A stretch of 56,270 nucleotides of DNA from CAYTZN01 sp964442495 (lineage in GTDB: Bacteria; Pseudomonadota; Gammaproteobacteria; Legionellales; Legionellaceae): contig CAYTZN010000015.1 in the NCBI GenBank assembly GCA_964442495.1, forward strand, positions 1-56,270, read 5' to 3'. The notes beneath the pieces are model-generated. The model did not search any database and was not told where the DNA came from. It was given only the letters and a program-made list of their open reading frames with translations. The position numbers and the translations under genes were made by a program. Numbering within the stretch: the stretch's first letter is position 1; every line of letters begins with the position of its first letter. Positions 28,032 to 36,775 of this stretch are shown one piece after another.

Positions 28032-28979
28032 ATGTCAACAATGATGATTTTCGCAGGTAACGCCAACCCTGAACTAGCCCTTAAAATTTCCTCTCATCTA
28101 CAGATTACTATTGGAAAAGCCACTGTCGGCACGTTTAGTGACGGCGAAACCATGATTGAAATTCTTGAAAATGTTCGTGGACGAGACGTGTTTGTAATCC
28201 AATCCACCTGTGCTCCGGCCAATGATCACTTAATGGAGCTATTAACCATGGCTGACGCCTTAAGGCGCTCTTCAGCCGCACGAATTACTGCTGTTATTCC
28301 TTATTTTGGTTATGCACGACAAGATAGACGAGTTCGCTCAGCTCGTGTGCCCATAACAGCCAAAGTCGTTGCCGACATGATGGCATCTGTTGGTATTTGT
28401 CGAGTCATGACGGTGGATTTACACGCCGACCAAATCCAAGGTTTTTTCTACATGCCAGTGGATAATGTCTACTCAACCCCTATCCTACTTGAAGATATTA
28501 AACAAAAAAATCTTAGTAACCTAATGGTGATTTCTCCAGATGTCGGAGGGGTTGTTCGAGCCCGGGCTATGGCTAAGCGCCTAAATGACGCCGAATTATC
28601 CATTATTGATAAACGGCGCAGTGGTCCAAATAAATCAGAAGTCATGCACATTATTGGAGAGCCTAAAGGCCGAAATTGTATTATTATCGATGATATCGTC
28701 GACACTGCTGGCACCATGTGTTCAGCAGCCCATGAACTTAAAAAAAGTGGGGCTATCAGTGTTCGAGCTTATATTACCCACCCCGTACTTTCAGGCCCAG
28801 CCATTGAAAACATTCTTCACTCATCCCTTGATGAAGTGGTGGTAACCGATACTATTCCTTTATCAGAAGCTGCAAAAAATTGCCCTAAAATTAGAGTGGT
28901 AAGCCTTGCGGACATGCTTGCCCAAGCAATTAGACGAGTCAACATAGAGGAATCTGTAAGCTCTATGTTTGCAGAGTAG
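28032..28979 (+). CDS. prs: Ribose-phosphate pyrophosphokinase
   Basis: It makes PRPP from ribose-5-phosphate and ATP for nucleotide, NAD, His and Trp synthesis. The 315 residues are standard. Visible are the flexible-loop FSDGETMIEI, the ATP/metal region PYFGYARQDRRVRSARVPITA, DLHADQIQGFF and the PRPP loop IIIDDIVDTAGTM. The neighbours rplY and pth, common downstream, are not found; a 281-bp gap and a DUF4142 gene follow. Confidence 0.97.
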   Translation: MSTMMIFAGNANPELALKISSHLQITIGKATVGTFSDGETMIEILENVRGRDVFVIQSTCAPANDHLMELLTMADALRRSSAARITAVIPYFGYARQDRRVRSARVPITAKVVADMMASVGICRVMTVDLHADQIQGFFYMPVDNVYSTPILLEDIKQKNLSNLMVISPDVGGVVRARAMAKRLNDAELSIIDKRRSGPNKSEVMHIIGEPKGRNCIIIDDIVDTAGTMCSAAHELKKSGAISVRAYITHPVLSGPAIENILHSSLDEVVVTDTIPLSEAAKNCPKIRVVSLADMLAQAIRRVNIEESVSSMFAE

Positions 28980-29260
28980 TTGGTGTCTGGACATGTAATA
29001 TGCAGACGTACACAACCTTCTTTGCCAGAGAAACCGTTTGTGAGTCCTGGCCGGAGAGCAGTTTATCCCTCAAATCAACGTTCGGATTGATTCACTTTTG
29101 AAAGTTTTTTCCCCAAAATTGGAATTAGTGCCAAAAGCCTTCTATAATTTACCAACCCTATTACAGTGTTTTAAAACGCAAAGGTCTATCAATGTATCTT
29201 GCGTTTAGTCTTTTATTAGGGATTGGTTATCTAGGATGTTTAACTACAAGGAGTCATGTA
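28980..29260. other. Intergenic gap after prs, no supported gene
   Basis: No convincing coding frame, tRNA or strong terminator was seen. The last 70 bp carry the promoter and AAGGAG ribosome site (about 29250) of the DUF4142 gene. An in-frame ATG at 29192 upstream lacks a ribosome site and was not used. Confidence 0.4.
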
Positions 29261-29830
29261 ATGAAATCTAAATTTTATTTATCGTTTATGATTGCTTTAT
29301 GTATGGCGCTATCTCTTTTTGCAATAGGTTCTAACGCCGCAAATGAGCTTACTCATAAATACGACGCTAAAAATTCAGTTACCACGAAAGACAATGAAAT
29401 CATTGGCGTTTTAATGGTACTCAATAAAAACGAAATAGCTGTGGCAAATGCTGTTTTGAAGAAGACAACCAACCCAGTAATAATCAAATATGCGCAAATG
29501 CTTAAAAAAGAGCATACTAAAAACCTGAAAAAAACATTACGTATCAGCAAGAAAATTGGTGCGATGCCAATAGAGTCTGCTGTATCTAAGAAATTACAAC
29601 GTCATGGCGAAGATGAGCTAAGAGTGTTAAGCACTTTACAAGGAAAACCTTTAGATAAAAAATTCATTTCCTTGATGGTAAAAGATCATAGCGACGCATT
29701 ACATTTGATAGATACTAAATTATTAAAATATGTATCTAACCCTGTGTTGAAAGAACAAATCGTTGCTACACGTCCTCATATTACCAAGCATTTAGAAGAC
29801 GCTAAACAAATCCAAATGTCACTTAAATAA
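29261..29830 (+). CDS. DUF4142-family periplasmic protein
   Basis: The 189 residues start at ATG 29261, which has AAGGAG upstream. A signal peptide (MKSKFYLSFMIALCMALSLFAIGSNA) precedes a mature helical-bundle region of the DUF4142/ferritin-like type: IIGVLMVLNKNEIAVANAVLKK, KYAQMLKKEHTKN and LMVKDHSDALHLID. The His residues within helices are typical of the family, whose function is unknown. It appears monocistronic, with a hairpin terminator after it. Confidence 0.8.
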   Translation: MKSKFYLSFMIALCMALSLFAIGSNAANELTHKYDAKNSVTTKDNEIIGVLMVLNKNEIAVANAVLKKTTNPVIIKYAQMLKKEHTKNLKKTLRISKKIGAMPIESAVSKKLQRHGEDELRVLSTLQGKPLDKKFISLMVKDHSDALHLIDTKLLKYVSNPVLKEQIVATRPHITKHLEDAKQIQMSLK

Positions 29831-29840
29831 TCTAAATATA

Positions 29841-29876
29841 TTCCTAGCAGAAGTAGATAAATGCTTCTGCTAGGAA
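29841..29876. terminator. Hairpin between convergent DUF4142 and GNAT genes
   Basis: A perfect 13-bp stem TTCCTAGCAGAAG (29841-29853) / CTTCTGCTAGGAA (29864-29876) with a 10-nt loop lies between two convergent genes. The T tract is weak on both sides (CATTTT on plus), but the position fits a bidirectional terminator. Confidence 0.65.
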
Positions 29877-29939
29877 GCATCATTTTCACTCAAAACGAAT
29901 ACAGTTTAGTTTAAAGCAATCTCTTAAGAATTTTTAGGC

Positions 29940-30368
29940 TCAAAGAGTAGCCAATACTTTTTTTAGAGAATAACGTTGATGCCCAGGAGCCGGACAATTT
30001 TCTAAAATACCAAAAACTTCATATCCATTTTTTTGATAAAACGCTAATGCCTGAAAATCATAAGTATCCAACTGTGATAAATAGACCTTCTGGTTTTTTG
30101 CCTCTACTTCCAACCTTTCTAACAATTTTTTTCCGTATCCTTTGTTGCGATACGGCTCGGCAACATACAAAACATCAATTTTCAATATGTTATTCATGAT
30201 TAAATAGCCATATATTCCACCCAATAATATATCACCATCTTTATATACAAAGGATAAGGTTTTCCATGGGGGATTTTCAGGGAAAGGTAATTGTTTGAGA
30301 TTAAATTCAATCATGAATTTATCCAGTGTTTCTATATCACGCTCTGTGCCATATGATATTTCATTCAT
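29940..30368 (-). CDS. GNAT-family N-acetyltransferase
   Basis: This is an acetyl-CoA-dependent acyltransferase of unknown substrate. ATG 30368 gives 142 residues. The GNAT fold is visible: VLYVAEPYRNKGYGKKLLERLE holds the acetyl-CoA loop R-x-x-G-x-G, followed by QALAFYQKNGYEVFGIL. An open frame runs on to 30512, but those 48 codons are repeat DNA and should not be translated as part of the enzyme. The start codon lies only 3 bp from the end of an inserted element and has no clear ribosome site, so expression may be disturbed. Confidence 0.8.
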   Translation of the reverse strand: MNEISYGTERDIETLDKFMIEFNLKQLPFPENPPWKTLSFVYKDGDILLGGIYGYLIMNNILKIDVLYVAEPYRNKGYGKKLLERLEVEAKNQKVYLSQLDTYDFQALAFYQKNGYEVFGILENCPAPGHQRYSLKKVLATL

Positions 30369-30371
30369 GAT

Positions 30372-30619
30372 TAGGGCCCGTTGACAATTGTTTGGTTTTA
30401 AATATCCTAATTCCCCTACATACCGCAGCCATATCATTACCCACAAATCTGTGTCATGTAATTTGTCCGCCTTCGCGGGAACGACATAACCGGGATATTT
30501 TCTAACCCGCAAGTCTTACAACCCTTTACTGAGGTGGATTACAAGACTTGTGGGTAATGATATGACCGCAGCTTGTCTGCAGTATGTAGGACTTATAGAG
30601 TAAATTGTCAACAGACACA
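30372..30619 (+). repeat. TA-ended miniature element carrying a second inserted element (copy 3)
   Basis: The left end TAGGGCCCGTTGACAATTG and the body GGTTTTAAATATCCTAA match the other copies. The right part GTATGTAGGACTTATAGAG and AAATTGTCAACAGAC closes it near 30616-30619. The central hairpin is split by a 135-bp insertion plus an 8-bp duplication. Without these the copy would be about 105 bp, like the others. Confidence 0.82.
30430..30564. mobile_element. 135-bp miniature inverted-repeat element with 8-bp target duplication
   Basis: Perfect 17-bp inverted ends CATATCATTACCCACAA (30430-30446) and TTGTGGGTAATGATATG (30548-30564) are flanked by the direct repeat ACCGCAGC (30422-30429 and 30565-30572). 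The inside holds further palindromic segments (CCGCCTTCGCGGG; AAGTCTT / AAGACTT) and no coding capacity. It is therefore a non-autonomous insertion that duplicated 8 bp of target. The transposase that moved it is not in the window. Confidence 0.88.
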
Positions 30620-30820
30620 AATCAATTTCTTAATTAACTAATTAATTATATGAAGGTAAGAAATAATCAAGCGTTGGGTCCAATGAGTACTTTATAAACG
30701 GTTTTCTCATTTATCACAAAGTATATCAACTTTTTCGTATTTAACTATTTAGAGTGGGAATCCAACAAAAAAATTTCTAGTTTTTAAAAAAATGCATTAC
30801 CCCTATTTCTTTGGGACGTA

Positions 30821-30846
30821 AAAAAAGGAAGACCAGCTTCCTTTTT
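30821..30846 (-). terminator. Terminator of the Fis-like gene
   Basis: A stem GGAAG (30827-30831) / CTTCC (30837-30841) is flanked by A6 and T5, so on the minus strand it ends in a T tract. It lies 28 bp after the stop of the Fis-family gene. Confidence 0.8.
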
Positions 30847-30873
30847 CAATGGTATTAAAATTAAAATATTCTG

Positions 30874-31155
30874 TTAATCTCGTGTACCAACGTATTTATC
30901 ATCAAAGTAACGTCGGAGTTTAGTACGTAATGTACCCCGACTAATTCCTAACATGACGGCAGCACGCGACTGGTTGTATTTACAATGTTCCATAACTGCT
31001 CGAAACAAGGGTGTTTCAATCTCTTCAAGAACAAACTGATATAAATCGACAGGATCGGTGCCTTTCAGTTCAGAAAAATATTTTTGCACTGATTGAGTTA
31101 CACTTGCTGCCAATGACGCAGTAGTATCCCCAGCCTCATTGCTGATTATTGTCAT
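30874..31155 (-). CDS. Fis-family DNA-binding protein
   Basis: This small nucleoid-associated protein and transcription regulator has 93 residues. The C-terminal helix-turn-helix NQSRAAVMLGISRGTLRTKL is nearly the Fis consensus. The central dimer helices (LYQFVLEEIETPLFRAVMEHC) and a divergent N-terminus also fit. AAGGAG precedes the ATG. Legionella carry several Fis paralogues that control effector genes; this one is a lone gene and not the dusB-fis arrangement, so the paralogue number cannot be assigned. Confidence 0.9.
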   Translation of the reverse strand: MTIISNEAGDTTASLAASVTQSVQKYFSELKGTDPVDLYQFVLEEIETPLFRAVMEHCKYNQSRAAVMLGISRGTLRTKLRRYFDDKYVGTRD

Positions 31156-31292
31156 TATTTTTAACTCCTTCTTTCAAAAACAGTATTTTAACGAATTGAG
31201 CAATTCCTGACAAGCATAGTGCCTGTAAAAACCCTTAAATATCAATAATAAATGAGTGGACAAATTGCTCTGTTGCCCACTCAAAAATAACA

Positions 31293-32879
31293 CTAAAACT
31301 GCATCATCGCTGGACTAAATGGCTTCCCATTTACAGTCAACTGCCCCTGAGTAAGGTTAAGCTCGATAACATATTCAGTGCCTTGCATAGATAACAACCC
31401 TGAATTAACTAAATCAGCCAATTTTTGCGTGGTTTGCACCGTCGCCTGCTGTTCAATTTCAGCAACTGTCATAGCAGGTTGTGCTGTTGGAGCATCATTG
31501 GGCTGAATAGCACCATCCGCAGATTGTGTTGTTGCAGAAGCTGGGGCAGGAGCTCCAGGTGCTGTAGCAGGAGTAGCTGCTTCCGCAGGAACAGGAGCCT
31601 CAGTAGTTTGAGCGGCTTCGTTAGTTTTCATCTGTTCTATCATCGCTTGTTGAACAGTAGATTGAGATAGTAGTTTTTGTTTAACAGATACCATTACTAA
31701 ATTTTTAACCATTTCAACGGGCATTTTGAATGCTGCATGACCTTGTACTTTTTGAACCAACTGAAAGGGATTCCCTGTATCTCCTTTAGGAAGAGAAACC
31801 AATAAGTTACCCTCGACAGCACCTTGAGGCAAGACAAAGCTGAGCTTAGATATCTCAAATTGCGCACCCTTACCAAACAGTTTAGGTAACTGAGGCAACA
31901 TTGCAATCAATGCTTGTTGACGCTCACTGTCTGAACCTTGCTGCATTCTATTCGCCTGTTGGTTAATATCGGCTAGTGCCTCTGCATCAAGATTTTTCAA
32001 CGACATCTCTAATAAACCCGGTCCATATGTTTTGCCATGAGCCATTACTTTATCAACCGATGTCTTGAAGTAGGAATTGAATAAGCCACCTTCAATATCA
32101 CTCTTAGAGTGAAGTGCAAAATCGTTTACTTCAACTATTTTTTGAGTGTTTTCTGTAACCACAAGCGACGGTAAAGATAAGTTTGCCTCGCCTAAATAAA
32201 TGCCAGCATCTGTTTGGTGCAGGTCATAATCACTATCAACCTTGCCTAACAAAGCCTGCATTTGATTTTTTTTCAAACTGATACCAGTGACTTCTACCTT
32301 ACCATCCAGTTTTTTAAGGTTTGATGACACACCAAGATCCGTGTCCATGCCTAACCACTCGAACTGATCTCCACCCTGTTTAGTAATAAGCTTAAAAGAT
32401 GGCACACCAATGTGAAGACGTGTGTTATTCAAATAATTAACAAACAAGTTCACGTTTAAATGCGGCTGAATTGACTCGCCTGTAAACATATTATTGAATT
32501 TATCAGCATATGTCGATGGCATGGCTAAATCACTGTGGGCATAGCCTAAACCAAACCGTACGCTACCATCTGCAAATATAACTGGGCCGTGATAAATAGC
32601 CAATGGCATCTGAAGGGTATAGTCTTTGGCAGGAACAGTGGTTGTTTGACCATTATCCCCTTTAATAATGCGCTCTGGAACATGCAAACGCCAGTTCAAT
32701 ACTGCGGTAGAAGTAAACCACTTACGATCATAACGCTCGATATCAACGAATATGCCGTTAGACTGATTTACAACTTCTATTGTTTTCTTTAGGGTTCGCT
32801 CGGTGACAAGACCCATTCCATAATAGCTTCCGAGGACTAGAGCGGCTATGATCACCACTAATCCTATTATTTTTTTCAT
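31293..32879 (-). CDS. DUF945 (YdgA-like) periplasmic protein
   Basis: The 528 residues have an N-terminal uncleaved or signal-anchor helix (about 1-22, KKIIGLVVIIAALVLGSYYG). The family pattern follows: NWRLHVPERI, YHGPVIFADGSVRFGLGYAHS, a repeated beta-rich middle, and a C-terminal MQGTEYVIELNLTQGQLTVNGKPF. Residues about 410-475 form an Ala/Pro/Thr low-complexity linker. The family (YdgA/YihF type) acts in the envelope but its role is not settled. Confidence 0.82.
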   Translation of the reverse strand: MKKIIGLVVIIAALVLGSYYGMGLVTERTLKKTIEVVNQSNGIFVDIERYDRKWFTSTAVLNWRLHVPERIIKGDNGQTTTVPAKDYTLQMPLAIYHGPVIFADGSVRFGLGYAHSDLAMPSTYADKFNNMFTGESIQPHLNVNLFVNYLNNTRLHIGVPSFKLITKQGGDQFEWLGMDTDLGVSSNLKKLDGKVEVTGISLKKNQMQALLGKVDSDYDLHQTDAGIYLGEANLSLPSLVVTENTQKIVEVNDFALHSKSDIEGGLFNSYFKTSVDKVMAHGKTYGPGLLEMSLKNLDAEALADINQQANRMQQGSDSERQQALIAMLPQLPKLFGKGAQFEISKLSFVLPQGAVEGNLLVSLPKGDTGNPFQLVQKVQGHAAFKMPVEMVKNLVMVSVKQKLLSQSTVQQAMIEQMKTNEAAQTTEAPVPAEAATPATAPGAPAPASATTQSADGAIQPNDAPTAQPAMTVAEIEQQATVQTTQKLADLVNSGLLSMQGTEYVIELNLTQGQLTVNGKPFSPAMMQF

Positions 32880-33107
32880 TCGTATCTCCGTGTTTTTTCA
32901 TGGACCGCTTTAGCCACGATATTTTGAATAGTATTGTAAGAAAAATAGCAATTGTAATTAAAGCACGAGAAAGACTATCTCGCAAAGACATAACGCAAAA
33001 TTATAATGGTTAATTTTAGATAAGCATTAATTTGAGGGACTTAATGCAGCACTTAAATTCAGGAAAATCCATACAACTTAAGTGCCATTTGGCTTAAACT
33101 CATAATT

Positions 33108-34406
33108 TCATTTGTTTGAACTTATGGGCCTGCAATACGTTTCTTTGACAGTAAAAGCCAATATAAGTGCCACTAAAGAACAGAGTGGTAAAATACGAAA
33201 GCCATACTGATAATCCGAAAGCAATAATGTTTCAACGTTATAAGCACGAGAACCAGAAACAAGATCAACCAACCGCCCTACCAAAGGCTGCATCAATGCG
33301 CCAATAAATATTGAGGCCATGTTTGTAAAGGCAATAGAGGTACCCACCACATTTCGCTCATGGTTTTCGGTTGCTACGGCATACGCTATAGCTACGCCTG
33401 TATTGGTTAAACCAAACAAAAAGAACAGGACATATGCACTGGTTTGAGTCATATCTGGATAAAACACAAACAACGTCGTTAATACGACACCACAAACAGC
33501 CGATATAATCATTAATGGCTTACGTCGCCCTACCCTATCAGAGATCCATCCCGATATGGGCCCACCAATACCCCATCCAATAAAGATTAAACCCGTCGCA
33601 AAAGCCGCAGTATGGGCACTCAAACCACGTCCATACTGTAAATACGCAGGACCATTTGCCTCACCAATTACGGCGGTAGGGGCAAACAAAAAACCAGCAT
33701 ACAATGCATTTAACCATGTTTGCCGATGGGTCAAAATGATTCGTAAACTTTGAGAGATACTCAATTTATTTTCAAATTTTATCTCATGGGCCTTCGAACC
33801 CGGTTTGTCTTGAACATATTGATACAGTAAAACTGCGAGGGCTACAAAGAGAAAGGCAATAATAAGCATGCTATGGCGCCACCCAACAACACCGACCAAA
33901 TAGGAGACGGGCGCTTCCCCCGCCGCCGCGCCAAGCATACCTAAAGCTTGGGTTAATCCAGCCAATAGACCAAGCATTGCAGGAGGAAACCAAGACGTTG
34001 CTAGACGCAATGCGCTAATGAACGCAAACGCCGCACTAAAGCCAATCAACATCCTACCAACAGATGCAATAAACAACGTCTCTGCCAAACCAAAAACGCA
34101 ACATCCGAATGCCGTTATCAACGACATAACGGTTAAAATCCAGCGGATGCTAATTCTATCCACAGTAAGCCCTACAGGAATTTGCATTAAAATATAAGGA
34201 ACATAAAAGGATGCAAACATGATCCCAAAACCAACCTCTGTTATCCCAAAGTCTATTTGCAAATACCGATGCATAACACCAGGCGCTACGCGTGCTAAGT
34301 AGTCCGAGAAATAAAAAGTCGCGGCTAATCCCCATATCAACCAAGCAAAGCCAAGTTTGGGTTTTCTACCTGTATTTTCTAATTCTGATTTAGTCATTGT
34401 ATTCAT
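33108..34406 (-). CDS. Major facilitator superfamily transporter
   Basis: This inner-membrane secondary transporter has 432 residues and about twelve hydrophobic segments. The loop-2 motif VGLTVDRISIRW and the duplicated loop GWISDRVGRRKPLMI mark the MFS fold. The N-terminus (residues 1-18) is cytoplasmic and charged. The substrate cannot be told from sequence. The gene appears to stand alone. Legionella-type genomes contain many such transporters, some needed for nutrient uptake inside host cells. Confidence 0.88.
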   Translation of the reverse strand: MNTMTKSELENTGRKPKLGFAWLIWGLAATFYFSDYLARVAPGVMHRYLQIDFGITEVGFGIMFASFYVPYILMQIPVGLTVDRISIRWILTVMSLITAFGCCVFGLAETLFIASVGRMLIGFSAAFAFISALRLATSWFPPAMLGLLAGLTQALGMLGAAAGEAPVSYLVGVVGWRHSMLIIAFLFVALAVLLYQYVQDKPGSKAHEIKFENKLSISQSLRIILTHRQTWLNALYAGFLFAPTAVIGEANGPAYLQYGRGLSAHTAAFATGLIFIGWGIGGPISGWISDRVGRRKPLMIISAVCGVVLTTLFVFYPDMTQTSAYVLFFLFGLTNTGVAIAYAVATENHERNVVGTSIAFTNMASIFIGALMQPLVGRLVDLVSGSRAYNVETLLLSDYQYGFRILPLCSLVALILAFTVKETYCRPISSNK

Positions 34407-34956
34407 AGGTCACTATTTTTTATCCATATATAAGACAGATTGATTTGAATTATTTTAAGTACAGCTTATGCGCGGTAACTTAATGAATTTTTAACTATCT
34501 TAGCCATCCTTAAGCATCCAAAACCAAGGGAAAGCAAGAAAAACTCTGTTTGCTACGATTGAACAAATAACCCACTATGCACATTATATTAACAAAAACA
34601 TTTTCGATTATACTGTTATCGATAATTATTTCAACATCCTGCTTTTTATGAAGATTGTTCGTATTATATAGTAATATAGATGTGTACCACGTAAACACCT
34701 TTGGCCTCTCGACGATGCATTTAACATTCCCTCGTTATACGCTTTATGCGGGGAATCCACCTGTGCTATCTTGCGGCGAGATCTTATGGATACCACCATT
34801 AAGTGCCATACGTAGACATGTACAATGCCATTTGTGTTTACAAATTAGAGGTATTTGCGTGAGCAGTTACCAAAGAAATTACCTATCAACAGTAGCTTAG
34901 GTTATAATCGCACATCAAATCCATGTTTTTTGTAACCACTTATCGGTACATCCTCA
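34407..34956. other. 550-bp intergenic region without a supported gene
   Basis: The region is AT-rich near the MFS start (34407-34680) and less so at 34690-34870. The motif CCCTCGTTATACGCTTTATGC (34729-34749) resembles repeats at 53045-53066 and 56144-56165. Short open frames here have poor composition and no ribosome site. It may be a relic of a repeat or a decayed gene; the last 90 bp should hold the promoter of the SseB-like gene. Confidence 0.4.
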
Positions 34957-35349
34957 ATGAATACACTAGAAATAGCCATACAAGAAGCCATTGCCTCGCA
35001 AGGAAGCAGCAAAGAAGCAAACAAGGCTTATTTAGAGTTTATAAAAGCAAATTTTATTATCCCCATTGAAAATAGCACAACAGACGATGCGCCCATTGTG
35101 CTTTATTTAGAAGAAAACAACCAAATATTCCTGCCTGTTTTTACAAGCATGCCTTATTTTGACCAATGGGCAACAGACATCAAGGATGATATTCAATTAC
35201 TTAAACTTTCAGGCGTAGATCTTCTAAAAGGGATTGGTGATGAGGTAATGGTGAGCTTGAATATCGGTAGCGCTCTCTACAAAGAATTTAATCCAGGTGA
35301 ATTGGCACGGATGAGAAGCATGGTATTGAAGTTATTTGGTAATCAATAA
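34957..35349 (+). CDS. SseB-like N-terminal domain protein
   Basis: The 130 soluble residues show the SseB N-terminal-domain look: ANKAYLEFIKANFIIPIE, then VLYLEENNQIFLPVFTSMPYFDQWA, and ISLN/ GSALYKEFNPGELARMRSM-like helices at the end. Such proteins are widespread small proteins of unclear role and need not be related to secretion. It lies between two genes on the opposite strand and is monocistronic. Confidence 0.65.
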   Translation: MNTLEIAIQEAIASQGSSKEANKAYLEFIKANFIIPIENSTTDDAPIVLYLEENNQIFLPVFTSMPYFDQWATDIKDDIQLLKLSGVDLLKGIGDEVMVSLNIGSALYKEFNPGELARMRSMVLKLFGNQ

Positions 35350-35410
35350 CCTTCAATCAACAGGGCCTGAAAGCCGTCAGCTTACAAGCCCTATAAAGAA
35401 AAATATGACG

Positions 35411-35776
35411 TTAGGCAACGAGATCTATCAGTTGAAAACCCACCACTGCTGAAACAGCCACTATCCCAGTAATTTCAATGAGTTTCACTAAAAAGCCATT
35501 CATAAGCTCAGGATAAATATCATCATTAGCGGCCTCTAAATCGCTATCTTGTGTATCATGAGTCATCTCATACAATGGCTCTTCACCATAAAAGCCAGCC
35601 CACCAACCTTCCATCCATTGCTCACTTTCTTTAGTACCCACAACGTATGGGTTTTCTTCTTCGGCAACGTCTGCAAGCGCGCTTTCATAACCGTAAGCAT
35701 AACATTCTTCAAACGTTGGATGCTCAATATTGAAGCGTAGTTTAATGTCTGGCAACAATGCGGTCATGCTATCCAT
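35411..35776 (-). CDS. RMF-motif small protein with C-terminal membrane helix
   Basis: ATG 35776 with AAGGAG upstream gives 121 residues. The middle (residues about 21-60) has the ribosome-modulation-factor pattern: ECYAYGYESAL, NPY, then SEQWMEGWWAGFYGE, comparable to GYxAG...CPY...QWLxGWRxA of RMF. An acidic linker follows, and the last 20 residues (IVAVSAVVGFQLIDLVA) are hydrophobic. From memory it resembles the Legionella transmission-trait protein LetE, but I cannot confirm that. A membrane-tethered ribosome-hibernation-like factor is an inference. Confidence 0.7.
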   Translation of the reverse strand: MDSMTALLPDIKLRFNIEHPTFEECYAYGYESALADVAEEENPYVVGTKESEQWMEGWWAGFYGEEPLYEMTHDTQDSDLEAANDDIYPELMNGFLVKLIEITGIVAVSAVVGFQLIDLVA

Positions 35777-35902
35777 GTTGATACTCCTTCTCTTATTAAC
35801 AGCGTAGGACGTGGTCTTTGACCTCGAACCCTTAAAAACAGCAATTTGTTTCACTCAATCACTGTTTTATCGGCAATTCATGAAATAACTTTAAATAGTA
35901 CC

Positions 35903-36005
35903 TAGGGTCTATTAAGAGTTTGATTTTAAATATCCTAAAGCCCCTACGTACCGAGACTTATCGGCGGTACGTAGGACCTATAGAGCAAATAGTCAACTGA
36001 CCCTA
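35903..36005 (+). repeat. Full-length TA-ended miniature inverted-repeat element (copy 4)
   Basis: This is 103 bp from TAGGGTCT to GACCCTA. The ends are imperfect inverted repeats (TAGGGTCTATTAAGAGTTTG against the complement of AATAGTCAACTGACCCTA). The centre is the hairpin CCTACGTACCG / CGGTACGTAGG with loop AGACTTATCGG partly paired. No coding capacity. TA at both ends suggests a TA target duplication, as in IS630/Tc1-type elements. Confidence 0.85.
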
Positions 36006-36111
36006 TGACTCATTTTATGATGTCTATTCCAATAGAGTGCCTTTTTATAGAAAAATTTACTCATTTTTGACAATTCATTTTTAATCGACAGGGATATAAC
36101 GTTGGAAAGAC

Positions 36112-36756
36112 TTAAGGGGCGAGCCTGTGATGAGCCCATTTGCCACCATGAAGGGTATATTGAATTCTATCATGCAACCGATTGTCTCGACCTTGCCAAA
36201 ACTCTATTTCTTCAGGAATCACTCGGTAACCACCCCAATGAGAAGGGCGCATGATGGTTTTTTGCTGAGACGCTACAATTAGCGCATTAAGCGTTTCTTC
36301 AAACTCTAACCGTCCCTTGATTTTCTGGCTTTGAGGGGAAGTAATAGCACTGAGTTGACTGCCAATTGGTCGTGATGAAAAATAGGCATCAGACTGTGTT
36401 GGGCTGACCTTTATTATATTGCCACGAATCCTCACTTGGCGTGCCATTTCAGGCCAGTAAAAATTGAGTGCCACATAAGGATGGCTAGCAATTTGTAAGG
36501 CTTTGGTGCTTTGATAGTTGGTGTAGAAAACAAACGTACCGTCTTGGACTTCTTTTAATAAAACAACACGCGAATCAGGATGCCCACGTTCGTCAACTGT
36601 TGACAAAACCATTGCAGTGGGGTCGCCTTTTTCTGCTTTCACGACGTCGGCAAACCAACGTTCAAATTGAGCGATGGGATAATCATCAACATTATCCTCA
36701 CATAGACTCAATTGACCATACTCTCGGCGAATGTCAGCTATTGTTTTCCACACCAT
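36112..36756 (-). CDS. pdxH: Pyridoxamine 5'-phosphate oxidase
   Basis: This FMN enzyme makes pyridoxal 5'-phosphate. It has 214 residues. Visible motifs are DPTAMVLSTVDERGHPDSRVVLLK, FVFYTNYQSTKALQI, VRIRGNIIKV and SRPIGSQLSAITSPQS. The C-terminal signature FWQGRDNRLHDRIQY...W is intact. It lies upstream of the sucD terminator but is separated from the TCA operon. Confidence 0.96.
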   Translation of the reverse strand: MVWKTIADIRREYGQLSLCEDNVDDYPIAQFERWFADVVKAEKGDPTAMVLSTVDERGHPDSRVVLLKEVQDGTFVFYTNYQSTKALQIASHPYVALNFYWPEMARQVRIRGNIIKVSPTQSDAYFSSRPIGSQLSAITSPQSQKIKGRLEFEETLNALIVASQQKTIMRPSHWGGYRVIPEEIEFWQGRDNRLHDRIQYTLHGGKWAHHRLAP

Positions 36757-36775
36757 CGTAATGTTTATCCTAAAA

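Noticed and set aside
30369..30512. 48-codon N-terminal extension of the GNAT protein
   Set aside because: It is translated from the two nested repeat elements; the GNAT fold begins at the ATG at 30368.
30430..30564. CRISPR-like or attachment-site interpretation of the repeats
   Set aside because: The repeats are inverted ends with a target duplication, with no spaced direct repeats and no integrase or cas gene nearby.
34510..34698. 62-residue minus-strand frame in the 550-bp gap
   Set aside because: AT-rich chance frame without a ribosome site or start context.
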